The translations under genes and the position numbers were made by a program. A DNA stretch of 64,000 bases, taken from assembly GCF_023502205.1 (NCBI RefSeq), contig NZ_JAMFLG010000010.1, positions 86,239 through 150,238 of the forward strand. The letters are read 5' to 3'. The notes beneath the pieces were generated by a model. It saw only the letters and a list, made by a program, of their open reading frames with translations, was not told the DNA's origin and did not search any database. Shown here in pieces: positions 55,284-64,000 of the stretch. This stretch comes from Aquiflexum sp. TKW24L. GTDB taxonomy: Bacteria > Bacteroidota > Bacteroidia > Cytophagales > Cyclobacteriaceae. Position 1 is the first letter of the stretch. The number at the start of each line of letters is the position of its first letter.

Positions 55284-55578
55284 TTTATTTTACCCTCTTT
55301 CCTATAAAGCAAAATAGGGTATACATTATCTTTTAATATCAATACCAATTCAGTTTTTGGGGGTCATTATTTAATTTAGCCGGCCTGTTCTGATTTCCAA
55401 TACTTTTTCATGATTTTAATCATAAATTATTTGGTTTTAGATATTTTTATAATATCTAGGATCATTTTTTTTGTATTCAAACAGATATTTAGACTCCCAT
55501 TGCTTAGGCAAGTGCCTCAACTTAATTACAAAGCTTTCTGCAATTTTTATTTTTATTTCTTTTATAAACAGGCCAAAT

Positions 55579-58500
55579 ATGTGTACCTCAAAAAACCTCT
55601 TTCTCAGGACGAAATGTGCTGCCCTACTTATTGTTCTCCTGGCATTTAGCCATCCTCTTTTAAGCCAAACCATTAGCTTTGGCCTTGACACTTTGCAATT
55701 CGGAGGATTTACCAAACCTGCTAAAGGCACGTCACTTAAATTTGGCCCGGACGGAAGGCTGTATCTCGCCCAATTAAACGGGCAGATAAAAATCTATTCC
55801 ATTCAAAAAAGCAGTACAAACGAATATAAGGTCATTGCCGCCGAAACTCTTCTGGATATTCAAAACATCCCTAACCATGACGACATTGGCACACTAGCAA
55901 AGGATGGTAGAAGTAACCGCCAATCAACAGGGCTTACGGTAGTCGGGACTGCTGCCAATCCAATTATTTATATTACATCAAGCGATCCAAAATGGGGTGG
56001 ACCATCAGGAGATAAGGTCTTGGATACTAACTCTGGAATAATTTCAAGATTGACCTGGACAGGAAGCAAATGGGATGTGGTTGATCTTGTAAGAGGTTTA
56101 CCTAGGTCAGAGGAAAACCATTCTCCAAATGGTCTGGAGTTTACTGTCATTAATGGGAAACCATATCTTTTGGTCACAAGTGGTGGACATACCAATGCCG
56201 GATCCCCAAGCCTGAATTTTGCCTACTTGGGAGAATACGCTCTTTCTGCGGCAGTGTTGAGTATTGACCTTAATGCCATTGACGCACTACCTCTCCAGAC
56301 AGATTCCCAGTCTGGCCGGAAATTTAAATATGATATCCCCACTTTGGATGACCCATCTAGACCAAATGCCAATGGAATCTATAATCCAAACCAATCAGGA
56401 TATAATGGTATCGATGTAGGCGATCCATTTGGCGGTAATGATGGTCTAAATATGGGAATGATTGTGGCTGGTGGTCCAGTTCAGATTTTTTCAAGTGGGT
56501 ACAGAAATACTTATGATCTGGTAGTAACGGAAAGTGGAAAAGTATTTGTAACAGAAAATGGACCCAACACCAATTGGGGTGGTCTCCCTGAAAATGAGGG
56601 GAATGCTTTGACGGTTACTAATAGATATTTAAGCACTGAACCGGGTAACAATTCAACCAACCCCTCACCAAGTGGAGAGTATGTGTCCAACAAAGACCAT
56701 CTCATGATGATAACTTCTGATATCACTAATTATACATTTGGTTCTTATTATGGAGGCCATCCCAATCCCTTACGGGCAAACCCCGGAAACCCGTATACCT
56801 TAGGAGCCTCATTTCCATTCAACCCTGGAGGTTCCGGTCTTTTCACAAGATCCTTGGGTGATGATGCCGATTGGTCGACTCTTACTCCATTATATACTCC
56901 AAATGAAGTTTTTCGAACTTCGATTCTCGCTCCGGTTGCACCTGGACAAGCAGGTTTTGACGCGTATGCTTCTAACTCCCTTCCTGTCAACTGGCCTCCG
57001 GTACCCAAAGCAATGGCCAACCCCAATGAAGCTGATTTTAGGTCTCCGGATTTAGGAAATCCAAATGGGCCTCAAAAACAGCTTGTCACAATTTTTCCTA
57101 TCAATACAAATGGTATAGCAGAATATAAAGCATCCACCTTTAGCGGGGTTCTCAAAGGAGCATTAATTGCAGGAAAGAGTAATGGTACTATTCATCTTAT
57201 CATGCTCAATCCTGATGGTAGCCTTAAGCAATTAGAGGCAAATAAATGGAATTTAAATTCGGGAAATGCACTTGGAATTTCTTCTAATGGAGATACAGAA
57301 ATTTTTCCAGGAACAATTTGGGTAACTACTTTTGACAATAGAATCCATGTTTTAACCCCCCTAGTTTCAACAACCTGCATACTGCAGACCAATCCGGATT
57401 TTAACCCTAATGCAGATTACGACAATGATGGGTTTACAAATCAAGACGAGTTAGATAATGGAACTGATTATTGCTCTGCTGCATCAAAACCAAATGACTT
57501 TGATGGAGATTTTATTTCAGACCTAAATGATTTGGATGATGATGGTGATGGTATATCTGATGCATTAGATCCATTTCAATTGGGAAATCCAACCAACCTG
57601 CCGATAGACAACGAATTATTTTCTGACAAAACAGATGAATTAAATCGTCCATTTGGATATTTGGGATTAGGATTTACCGGTCTTATGAATAATGGAGCCG
57701 GCAAGCCAAATTGGCTCAACTGGCTTGATGTACCAAATGGTGGTCCCTTGCCTAATGATATCTATGGGGGAGCCGCAGGAGCAGTCCAACTTGCAATTAC
57801 TTCCGGAACGGCAAACGGATCTTCAAACACCCAACAAAAGGGATTTCAGTTTGGAGCAAATGTCGGTAATGAAACCGGCGAATTTCTGGTGACGGGAAGA
57901 CTCTTAGGTTTAACCGGTCCTCAATTGTTCTATGATATAACCCACAATGGAGAAATTGGAATTCAAATGGGCGATGGAACCCAAAGTAATTTCTTTAAAC
58001 TTGTTTTCACAAAAACCCAAATCACTGCAGGTTTAGAGATAAATGATGTCCAAGATCCTAACCCTCTGACTTATTCTATCTCTTCTTCAGATAGACCCAC
58101 TAGTTCAGAAAACATCGATTTCATGTTGAAAGTTAGGCCTGTTCAAGGAACAGTAGAGCCTATGATCAAAATTGGGAATAGGTCTATCATCAGCTTAGGT
58201 ACAAAAAATCTAACAGGTAAAGTTTTAGAGGCCGTTCAGCAAATATCCAAACCCTTAGCAATAGGAATCATTGGGACTTCAGGTGCGAGCGATGTGGAAT
58301 TTTTGGCCACTTATGATTTTTTTAGGGTAATAGGGGACCAACCATATATTGTCAGAACATTGGATGATATTTCTAAACAAGTCGGATCCCAATCCACTCA
58401 AATTGATCTTGGAGAATATTTCAATGATGGTGGTGGTCTGGAAAATCTGCTTTTTACTGTCTCAAGTAATTCAAACTCAGCAATAGGAGCATCCATAGTA

Positions 58501-61500
58501 GGGAAAATACTGACTTTGACTTTTCCTGCACTGCCAAATTCCGGCTTGATTTCAATCAGAGCTACAGATCTGTCTTCCTTATTCGTCGAGCAAACTTTTA
58601 AAGTCGACGTAATTGCAGCGCAACAGATACTTTTCAGAATAAACGCAGGAGGGATTGCAGTGGCGGGATTGAATGGGGCCCCAAACTGGAAAGCAAACGA
58701 AATCAACGGATCGTATACCGGGGATGGTTATACCATTACAAATGGTGCAACATATAGTGGAAATTTATTGTATGCCAACAAACATTCCTCTATTCCGGAT
58801 TATATTGACAAGACTACCTTTGAATCTATCTTCAAAAACGAAAGGCATAATAGTGGCGCTTCGGTCATGACCTATTCCATTCCCATTCCTAACGGTGATT
58901 ACGAGGTTAACCTCTACATGGGAAATTCTTTCTCCGGAACAAGCACTGTAGGGACAAGGGTGTTTGATGTTAAAGCAGAAGGCACAACGGTTCTTTCTAA
59001 TGTCGATTTGATTGCAAAATTTGGACATCAAAAAGGGGGGATGGAAAAAATATATGTTAAGGTGTCAGATGGAATTTTAAACATTGAGTTTGTCAAAAAA
59101 ACAGAGAATCCACTAATAAATGCAATAGAAATCATTGACACACAAATATCTGCTCCGATTGTCATTACCAATGAAATTCAAAATCAATTGAATAAAGTCG
59201 GAGAAACCCTCGATGGAAATCTGTTTTTTACTGCCACGGGTGGAGTTGGACAATTATTCTACAGTGCAGTAAACCTTCCACCGGGAGTCACTATAGAAGA
59301 TGTAAATGGAAGAATTTATGGAACAATCGCAACTGAGGCATTTGCCAATAGCCCATATCAGGTGACCCTCACTGTAAAGGACTCAAATAGTCCTGTTCCA
59401 AATCAAGAATCAAGAACATTCTATTGGACTGTCTCCGGAAATGTGTTTAGAATAAATGCAGGCGGTACTGCTGTGTCCGGGCTTAATGGGGCTCCAAGCT
59501 GGAAAGCCAATGATATCAACGGTTCCTATTCAGGAGATGGATACAGTGTCACAAATGGGGCATCTTACATTGGGAATTTGTTATATGAAAACAAGCATTC
59601 CTCCATTCCAAGTTACATTGACAAGACTACTTTTGATTTAATTTTTAAAAATGAGAGACATAATAATAACGCCTCGGTTATGACATATGACATCCCCTTG
59701 GTAAATGGGGATTACCAAGTCAATCTGTACATGGGAAATGCCTTCTCAGGTACAAGTACTGTTGGCACAAGGGTATTCGATGTAAAAGCTGAAGGAAATA
59801 TTGCTCTGTCTGATGTGGATTTGGTTTCAAATTTTGGACATCAAAAAGGTGGGATGCAAAAATTTCAGGTTAAAGTAACTGACGGTATATTGAATATTGA
59901 GTTTGTTAAAAAAATTCAAAACCCATTGGTCAATGCCATCGAAATTATCAAAATTGAATCCATTTCTCCCTTAACAATTACAAATGAAATCCCAAATCAA
60001 TCCAATAAAATTGGCGATGTTTTGGATGGAAATCTACTTTTTACAGCAACAGGGGGTGTAGGCCAATTGACCTACAGCTCAATTAACCTTCCTCTAGGGG
60101 TGTTTATGGACGTAAATGGAAAAATTTATGGAACAATTGAATCGGGTGCTTATGCAAATAGTCCCTTTAAGGTAACGCTAACCGTGAAGGACTCAAATAG
60201 TCCTGTCCCTAATCAAGAATCAAGGACATTCTATTGGACAGTTTTCGGAAACATTACCGAAAACGGCATAATCGGCCATTGGAAAATGAATGAAGGAAGC
60301 GGTTCTAAACTTGTAGACAGTTCAGGAAATGGGAACAACGCAACAATAATCAATACTAGTTCCGGCGTAATTTGGGTTCAAGGAAAAGAAGGTCTGGCAC
60401 TCAACCTAAATGGATTTACAGACAGGTTTGCCACTGTCCCTAGCAATTCAAGCCTGAACATTTCAAATGCCATCACAATTTCCGCATGGATAAGGACTTC
60501 GGGTTTGGCAAGTAAACAGATCTTATCCAAAGGCGGGCCTGATGGATATGAGCTTGGCATTTTTGAAACTGGTAAAATTGAATTCAGGATCAACAGGGAA
60601 AGTTCAGGAACTACTTATAGATTATACTCTAATCAAAATTACCCTACGGATGGGACCACTTGGATGCATGTCGCCGCCACATTTGATGGAACTAAATCTC
60701 AAATATTCATTAATGGTGTTATCGATAATTCTGCAACCTATGCTCCAACGACCATAAAAACCAATACAACAGAACTGCAAATTGGAGCACGTTCCTCGAA
60801 TAATAGATGGGTAGGAGATTTGGATGAATTAAAACTCTATAATAGGGTACTTTCAGATGTTGAGATTAATACTTTGGTGACGGTAGCAATCCCAATCCCG
60901 GCTGCGCCACTACTTACAGCTCCGGCAAACTCGGCAAAGGAAATCAGCATTACTCCAACTTTAACTTGGGGTAGTTCAGAACATGCAATTACATATAATG
61001 TTCAGGTATCAACAAGCTCTGGTTTCTCCTCATTTATATCAAATGTTTCAGGGATTAAAACAACTTCCTTCAAAACCCCAAAACTCTTGAATAATATCAC
61101 CTATTATTGGAGAGTGGCTGCTGTAAACGAAAAAGGAACCTCAAGCTGGTCTCTGGTAAGGTCATTTACTACAAATAGTTTGGTGGCCTATTGGAAAATG
61201 GATGAAGGAAGTGGAAGCACTCTTGTGGATCATTCCGGGAATGGAAATAATGCACAAAAATCTTCTTCTACAAATTGGACTTGGGTTACCGGAAAAAGTG
61301 GACTGGCTCTCTTGCTTAACAAATCCATTGTTCAATACGGTGGAGTTCCACATAACTCAACAATTAACATTACCCAACAAATTACGATCAGCGCCTGGAT
61401 AAGACCCGCGGACAAATCAGGTAGGCAGATAATTTCAAAAGGCGGGACAAACGGATATGAATTGTTGACTTTAAAATCAGGGAAAGTGGAATTCAGGTTC

Positions 61501-62154
61501 AATAGAGAAAGTAATGGTAATACATATAGCCTTATCTCTAATAAAAATTACCCAAGTGATGGAAAAACATGGCTTCATGTAACCGCTACCTTCAATGGTA
61601 CCAAATCAACAATATATTTCAACGGAGTTCAGGATAACTCAAAAACCTTTTCCTCCACTACCATCAAAACAAATACCGCAGAACTTCAAATTGGAGCAAG
61701 AAAAGGTACTAATCAATGGAGTGGTGCTCTCGATGAAATCAGGTTATACAACAGATCCTTGACTTCCACTGAGGTGTCCAATTTACCCAATCAATTCATT
61801 GCATTTAGGATGATTGATGACGGGCAAAACCCACAGGATTTAATTGATCTAAGCACCATGCAGACTACAGAGGAATTGACCAATTTTGAGACCGATGATG
61901 CCTTAATTGAAAAAAGACTTTATCCCAATCCGGTGGAGGACAACATCAATATTGAGATTCCATCATTGAAAAATGAGAAAGTTCAGGTAAGAATCTTCGA
62001 TATGAAAGGGGTTAATCTCTTGGATACTGAGTTAGAAATGGAGAATGGAAAATTGAGAATTGACTTTACTCCAACTGACTTAAAACAAGGCACGTACATA
62101 TTGTTTATAAACTCTGATAAAACTCAAAATATATTTAAATTCATTAAAAATTAG
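55579..62154 (+). CDS. Giant secreted mosaic protein with quinoprotein propeller, malectin and LamG units, T9SS cargo
   Basis: A 2191-residue protein with a signal peptide (MCTSKNLF start, cut near LLSQ). Domain order by residue: glucose/sorbosone-dehydrogenase-like propeller (about 30-600, with GPDGRLYLAQLNGQI and NHSPNGLEF); thrombospondin type 3 calcium repeats (about 607-670; NDGFTNQDELDNG, DDDGDGISDALDP); beta-sandwich and cadherin/Ig-like segments (670-1015). Then malectin-like 1 (1016-1187), Ig-like 1 (1192-1287), malectin-like 2 (1289-1459), Ig-like 2 (1460-1557), LamG 1 (1564-1769), fibronectin-like (1772-1864), LamG 2 (1867-2069) and T9SS type A domain (about 2112-2191; LYPNPVEDNI). 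The malectin and LamG pairs are close copies. Likely surface-held carbohydrate binding plus a possible PQQ dehydrogenase; its substrate is unknown. Confidence 0.85.
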   Translation: MCTSKNLFLRTKCAALLIVLLAFSHPLLSQTISFGLDTLQFGGFTKPAKGTSLKFGPDGRLYLAQLNGQIKIYSIQKSSTNEYKVIAAETLLDIQNIPNHDDIGTLAKDGRSNRQSTGLTVVGTAANPIIYITSSDPKWGGPSGDKVLDTNSGIISRLTWTGSKWDVVDLVRGLPRSEENHSPNGLEFTVINGKPYLLVTSGGHTNAGSPSLNFAYLGEYALSAAVLSIDLNAIDALPLQTDSQSGRKFKYDIPTLDDPSRPNANGIYNPNQSGYNGIDVGDPFGGNDGLNMGMIVAGGPVQIFSSGYRNTYDLVVTESGKVFVTENGPNTNWGGLPENEGNALTVTNRYLSTEPGNNSTNPSPSGEYVSNKDHLMMITSDITNYTFGSYYGGHPNPLRANPGNPYTLGASFPFNPGGSGLFTRSLGDDADWSTLTPLYTPNEVFRTSILAPVAPGQAGFDAYASNSLPVNWPPVPKAMANPNEADFRSPDLGNPNGPQKQLVTIFPINTNGIAEYKASTFSGVLKGALIAGKSNGTIHLIMLNPDGSLKQLEANKWNLNSGNALGISSNGDTEIFPGTIWVTTFDNRIHVLTPLVSTTCILQTNPDFNPNADYDNDGFTNQDELDNGTDYCSAASKPNDFDGDFISDLNDLDDDGDGISDALDPFQLGNPTNLPIDNELFSDKTDELNRPFGYLGLGFTGLMNNGAGKPNWLNWLDVPNGGPLPNDIYGGAAGAVQLAITSGTANGSSNTQQKGFQFGANVGNETGEFLVTGRLLGLTGPQLFYDITHNGEIGIQMGDGTQSNFFKLVFTKTQITAGLEINDVQDPNPLTYSISSSDRPTSSENIDFMLKVRPVQGTVEPMIKIGNRSIISLGTKNLTGKVLEAVQQISKPLAIGIIGTSGASDVEFLATYDFFRVIGDQPYIVRTLDDISKQVGSQSTQIDLGEYFNDGGGLENLLFTVSSNSNSAIGASIVGKILTLTFPALPNSGLISIRATDLSSLFVEQTFKVDVIAAQQILFRINAGGIAVAGLNGAPNWKANEINGSYTGDGYTITNGATYSGNLLYANKHSSIPDYIDKTTFESIFKNERHNSGASVMTYSIPIPNGDYEVNLYMGNSFSGTSTVGTRVFDVKAEGTTVLSNVDLIAKFGHQKGGMEKIYVKVSDGILNIEFVKKTENPLINAIEIIDTQISAPIVITNEIQNQLNKVGETLDGNLFFTATGGVGQLFYSAVNLPPGVTIEDVNGRIYGTIATEAFANSPYQVTLTVKDSNSPVPNQESRTFYWTVSGNVFRINAGGTAVSGLNGAPSWKANDINGSYSGDGYSVTNGASYIGNLLYENKHSSIPSYIDKTTFDLIFKNERHNNNASVMTYDIPLVNGDYQVNLYMGNAFSGTSTVGTRVFDVKAEGNIALSDVDLVSNFGHQKGGMQKFQVKVTDGILNIEFVKKIQNPLVNAIEIIKIESISPLTITNEIPNQSNKIGDVLDGNLLFTATGGVGQLTYSSINLPLGVFMDVNGKIYGTIESGAYANSPFKVTLTVKDSNSPVPNQESRTFYWTVFGNITENGIIGHWKMNEGSGSKLVDSSGNGNNATIINTSSGVIWVQGKEGLALNLNGFTDRFATVPSNSSLNISNAITISAWIRTSGLASKQILSKGGPDGYELGIFETGKIEFRINRESSGTTYRLYSNQNYPTDGTTWMHVAATFDGTKSQIFINGVIDNSATYAPTTIKTNTTELQIGARSSNNRWVGDLDELKLYNRVLSDVEINTLVTVAIPIPAAPLLTAPANSAKEISITPTLTWGSSEHAITYNVQVSTSSGFSSFISNVSGIKTTSFKTPKLLNNITYYWRVAAVNEKGTSSWSLVRSFTTNSLVAYWKMDEGSGSTLVDHSGNGNNAQKSSSTNWTWVTGKSGLALLLNKSIVQYGGVPHNSTINITQQITISAWIRPADKSGRQIISKGGTNGYELLTLKSGKVEFRFNRESNGNTYSLISNKNYPSDGKTWLHVTATFNGTKSTIYFNGVQDNSKTFSSTTIKTNTAELQIGARKGTNQWSGALDEIRLYNRSLTSTEVSNLPNQFIAFRMIDDGQNPQDLIDLSTMQTTEELTNFETDDALIEKRLYPNPVEDNINIEIPSLKNEKVQVRIFDMKGVNLLDTELEMENGKLRIDFTPTDLKQGTYILFINSDKTQNIFKFIKN

Positions 62155-62245
62155 TTAAAATAGGAGGTGTAGGGTCCTCCCAAAAATACCGGAATTCTTT
62201 GTCTACGGCAGACGTCCCTTTCATCTATGAATATTGGCCTATTGA

Positions 62246-62281
62246 CAGAATAGCGGATAATTATAATAATCCGCTATTCTG
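62246..62281. terminator. Bidirectional terminator-like hairpin
   Basis: A perfect 13-bp stem (cagaatagcggat at 62246-62258 with its complement at 62269-62281) and a 10-base AT loop. It lies between the giant gene and the convergent udk. There is no T run on either side, so termination efficiency is uncertain. Confidence 0.5.
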
Positions 62282-62398
62282 CCGGTAGGGTCAGATTGAT
62301 GCAAAACTAACGTGTCAAAAGTCGGAATGGGTGGTACGCTCAGCAGTTTGTATTATAGTCATTGAAGGGAAATACGAAATCTTCAAATGCGGTCAATC

Positions 62399-63025
62399 TT
62401 ATTTTGTTTTTAACCTGAGATATGTTCGGATGACATCCAAGGCATGGTCAAAATTCCTGTTATTGGGAATGATTAGATCCGCATCATTTTTAAACGGCTC
62501 TATGTATTTCTCATACGTGGGCATCACATGCATTTCATACCTATAGAGCACATCGTCCAAGTCATAGCCCCGCTCTACCTTGTCCCTCACAATTCTACGC
62601 TTGAGCTTGATGTATTCTTTGGCATCAATAAAGACTTTTAAGTCTAACAAATCTGCCAATTCTGGATAATACAACACAAAAATTCCCTCCACGACTACAA
62701 CCGGAGAAGGGGCAAATTCTAGGATTTTAGGCTTTTTGTTGGGATTGTTGAAAGTGTATTCTTGTCTGAAAACCGTCTCACCGTTCTGTATTTTTCTGAT
62801 ATCATCGGCATACTGGGTAAAATCAATGGAGTTTGGCGTATCAAAATTATGAATCCCCATATCATCCACCGGCTGAAGGTGCCTCGGTTTGTAATAATTG
62901 TCCTGAGAAATCAAACAAACCTCGCCGGGTTCAAATGAATGGAGCAGCTTGTCCAAAAATAAAGTCTTGCCTGATGCACTTCCCCCGGTAATCCCTACAA
63001 TAAATGGTTTGTTCATGGGGGTCAA
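62399..63025 (-). CDS. udk: Uridine kinase
   Basis: A 208-residue P-loop kinase phosphorylating uridine or cytidine for pyrimidine salvage. Walker A GGSASGKT is at 14-21. Substrate and lid segments include SQDNYYKPRHLQ, FDTPNSIDF, VVVEGIFVLYYPEL and RRIVRDKVERGYD. It lies 10 bases downstream of rdgB on the same strand. Confidence 0.93.
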   Translation of the reverse strand: MTPMNKPFIVGITGGSASGKTLFLDKLLHSFEPGEVCLISQDNYYKPRHLQPVDDMGIHNFDTPNSIDFTQYADDIRKIQNGETVFRQEYTFNNPNKKPKILEFAPSPVVVVEGIFVLYYPELADLLDLKVFIDAKEYIKLKRRIVRDKVERGYDLDDVLYRYEMHVMPTYEKYIEPFKNDADLIIPNNRNFDHALDVIRTYLRLKTK

Positions 63026-63035
63026 ATTTAAATAT

Positions 63036-63605
63036 TTATTTGAGAAAGTTGACCAATGCTTTTACGGCCTTACCACGGTGGCTGATGTTATTCTTTTCTA
63101 CCAAGGTAAGTTCAGCAAAAGTCTTTTCAAACCCGTTTGGAATAAAAATCGGGTCATAGCCAAACCCACCGGTGCCGATTCTTTCGTGGATGATTTCCCC
63201 TTCTGCGACTCCATCAAAAGCATGTTCTTCGCCATTAAGAATCAGCGCGATCACCGTCCGAAACCTCGCCTTTCTGTTTTCTTTTCCTTCCATTTTGCTC
63301 AAAAGAAGGTCCACATTCCTCTCATCACTTCTCGGTTCGCCGGCAAACCTACCTGAATAAACACCCGGTGCTCCATCCAAAGCGGCCACTTCCAAGCCTG
63401 TATCATCAGCAAAGCAATCCACACCATAGTGGTCTTTGACATACCTCGCTTTTTGGAAGGCATTGTGTTCCAAGGTATCGCCTGTCTCAGGAAGCTCTTC
63501 CCTGCAGCCGATTTCTTCTAATGAAACAATGGTAAAATCATTTCCAAGGGCAGATTTGACCTCTTCTATTTTCTTATTGTTGTTTGTAGCAAAGCAGATT
63601 TTCAT
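63036..63605 (-). CDS. rdgB: Non-canonical purine NTP pyrophosphatase (RdgB/HAM1)
   Basis: A 189-residue enzyme that hydrolyses dITP, ITP and XTP to monophosphates, keeping damaged purines out of nucleic acids. The N-terminal ATNNNKKIEEVKS, FADDTGLEVAALDGAPGVYSG, TGGFGYDPIFIP and NNISHRGKAV are all family motifs. The start at 63605 (MKICFAT) is the standard one; the open frame upstream has no homology character. First gene of the rdgB-udk unit. Confidence 0.96.
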   Translation of the reverse strand: MKICFATNNNKKIEEVKSALGNDFTIVSLEEIGCREELPETGDTLEHNAFQKARYVKDHYGVDCFADDTGLEVAALDGAPGVYSGRFAGEPRSDERNVDLLLSKMEGKENRKARFRTVIALILNGEEHAFDGVAEGEIIHERIGTGGFGYDPIFIPNGFEKTFAELTLVEKNNISHRGKAVKALVNFLK

Positions 63606-64000
63606 ATGGTTGAAATTAGGGAGAATTTTTGTAAAAAGGTTAAATGTTGGATGACCGAGGACCGATGTTACGCCATAGAATTGAATTTGGGCGAAAAAAA
63701 TGGAATTAAACTCGAATATAATTTTCCCGCGGATTTCGCTGACCTGTACAGAAAAAACTTTCAGGCTTGGCGAGAAAAAGTTCCGCGCATATCTACTTGC
63801 CTGCGGGAAAAAATATTTACCACTGATGAACACAGATTTTCATAGATGATAATTGGTAATTCTGAAAAATTTATAACGCAATGACCTCAATGGTTTCGCC
63901 AAGAACGCAAGGTATCTTTCTTAAGGCCTTTACTTTTTCTTTGTGTTTTTGTGTCTTTGTGGGACACATGAATATTATTTTTCTCCGCGCCCTCCGCGTC
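63606..64000. other. Gene-free end with a widespread intergenic repeat type
   Basis: No gene was seen. The stretch from about 63880 (cgccaagaacgcaaggt, tttgtgtctttgtg and ctccgcgccctccgcgtc to the end) is of a kind found many times between genes in environmental bacterial genomes. The remainder is AT-rich spacer. Confidence 0.5.

Noticed and set aside
63606..63833. N-terminal extension of rdgB by 76 codons
   Set aside because: Homologs start at MKICFAT-like residues; the upstream residues are low in homology character.

Overview
The window is chromosomal DNA of a Bacteroidota bacterium, most likely order Cytophagales and probably Cyclobacteriaceae. This rests on a SusC/SusD pair, two proteins ending in type IX secretion (T9SS) sorting domains, DUF6089 and DUF3810 proteins, an rpsP-rimM-trmD-rplS-gltX cluster, an S16 with a long Ala/Glu-rich tail, and -7 promoter elements of the Bacteroidota form TAnnTTTG. 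Genus-level placement is inference from gene content, not from a search. No insertion sequence, prophage or CRISPR array was seen.

Layout. 0-5.8 kb: a giant AsmA-like protein made of seven ~175-residue repeats, then about 1.3 kb without protein genes that carries two related tRNA-like RNA genes on the minus strand, each with its own promoter element and intrinsic terminator. 5.8-18.6 kb: housekeeping and accessory genes (rluD, a PLP-dependent deaminase, a Schlafen/AlbA-type protein, uvrB, an Lnb_N/DUF4105 membrane protein, a T9SS cargo protein, a GntP-type permease, a RidA-like protein, an M19 dipeptidase, and a PH-domain gene broken by one in-frame amber codon). The spacers here hold unusual short-period satellites, including a composite block present twice. 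19-34 kb: a nutrient-acquisition region with SusC, SusD, a lipoprotein and a CRTAC1-type FG-GAP protein on the plus strand. Facing it is a three-gene minus-strand operon of the planctomycete type: a DUF1549/DUF1553 cytochrome, a Tat-exported DUF1501 protein and an LRR-cytochrome. 34-35.1 kb: two unrecognised AT-rich genes beside tRNA-Arg(CCU).

35.4-39.8 kb: the ribosome and tRNA-modification cluster. 40-44 kb: a plug-domain protein without a barrel, an outer-membrane barrel protein and an Nfu protein. 44-55 kb: a DUF3810 metalloprotease-like protein, pdxJ, a yqeY/cvpA/pabA/CBS/nadK run, and the envelope-biogenesis cluster DUF6089-uppS-bamA-ompH-ompH followed by a thioredoxin. 55.6-62.2 kb: a 2191-residue secreted mosaic protein (quinoprotein propeller, calcium repeats, two malectin-like units, two LamG units, T9SS tail). 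62.4-64 kb: udk and rdgB in one minus-strand unit, then a repeat-like end.

The most unusual signals are the paired tRNA-like RNAs, the duplicated intergenic satellite block, the seven-repeat AsmA-like protein, the amber codon in the PH-domain gene and the uncharacterised two-gene module beside tRNA-Arg. All calls come from reading the sequence; no database search was run.
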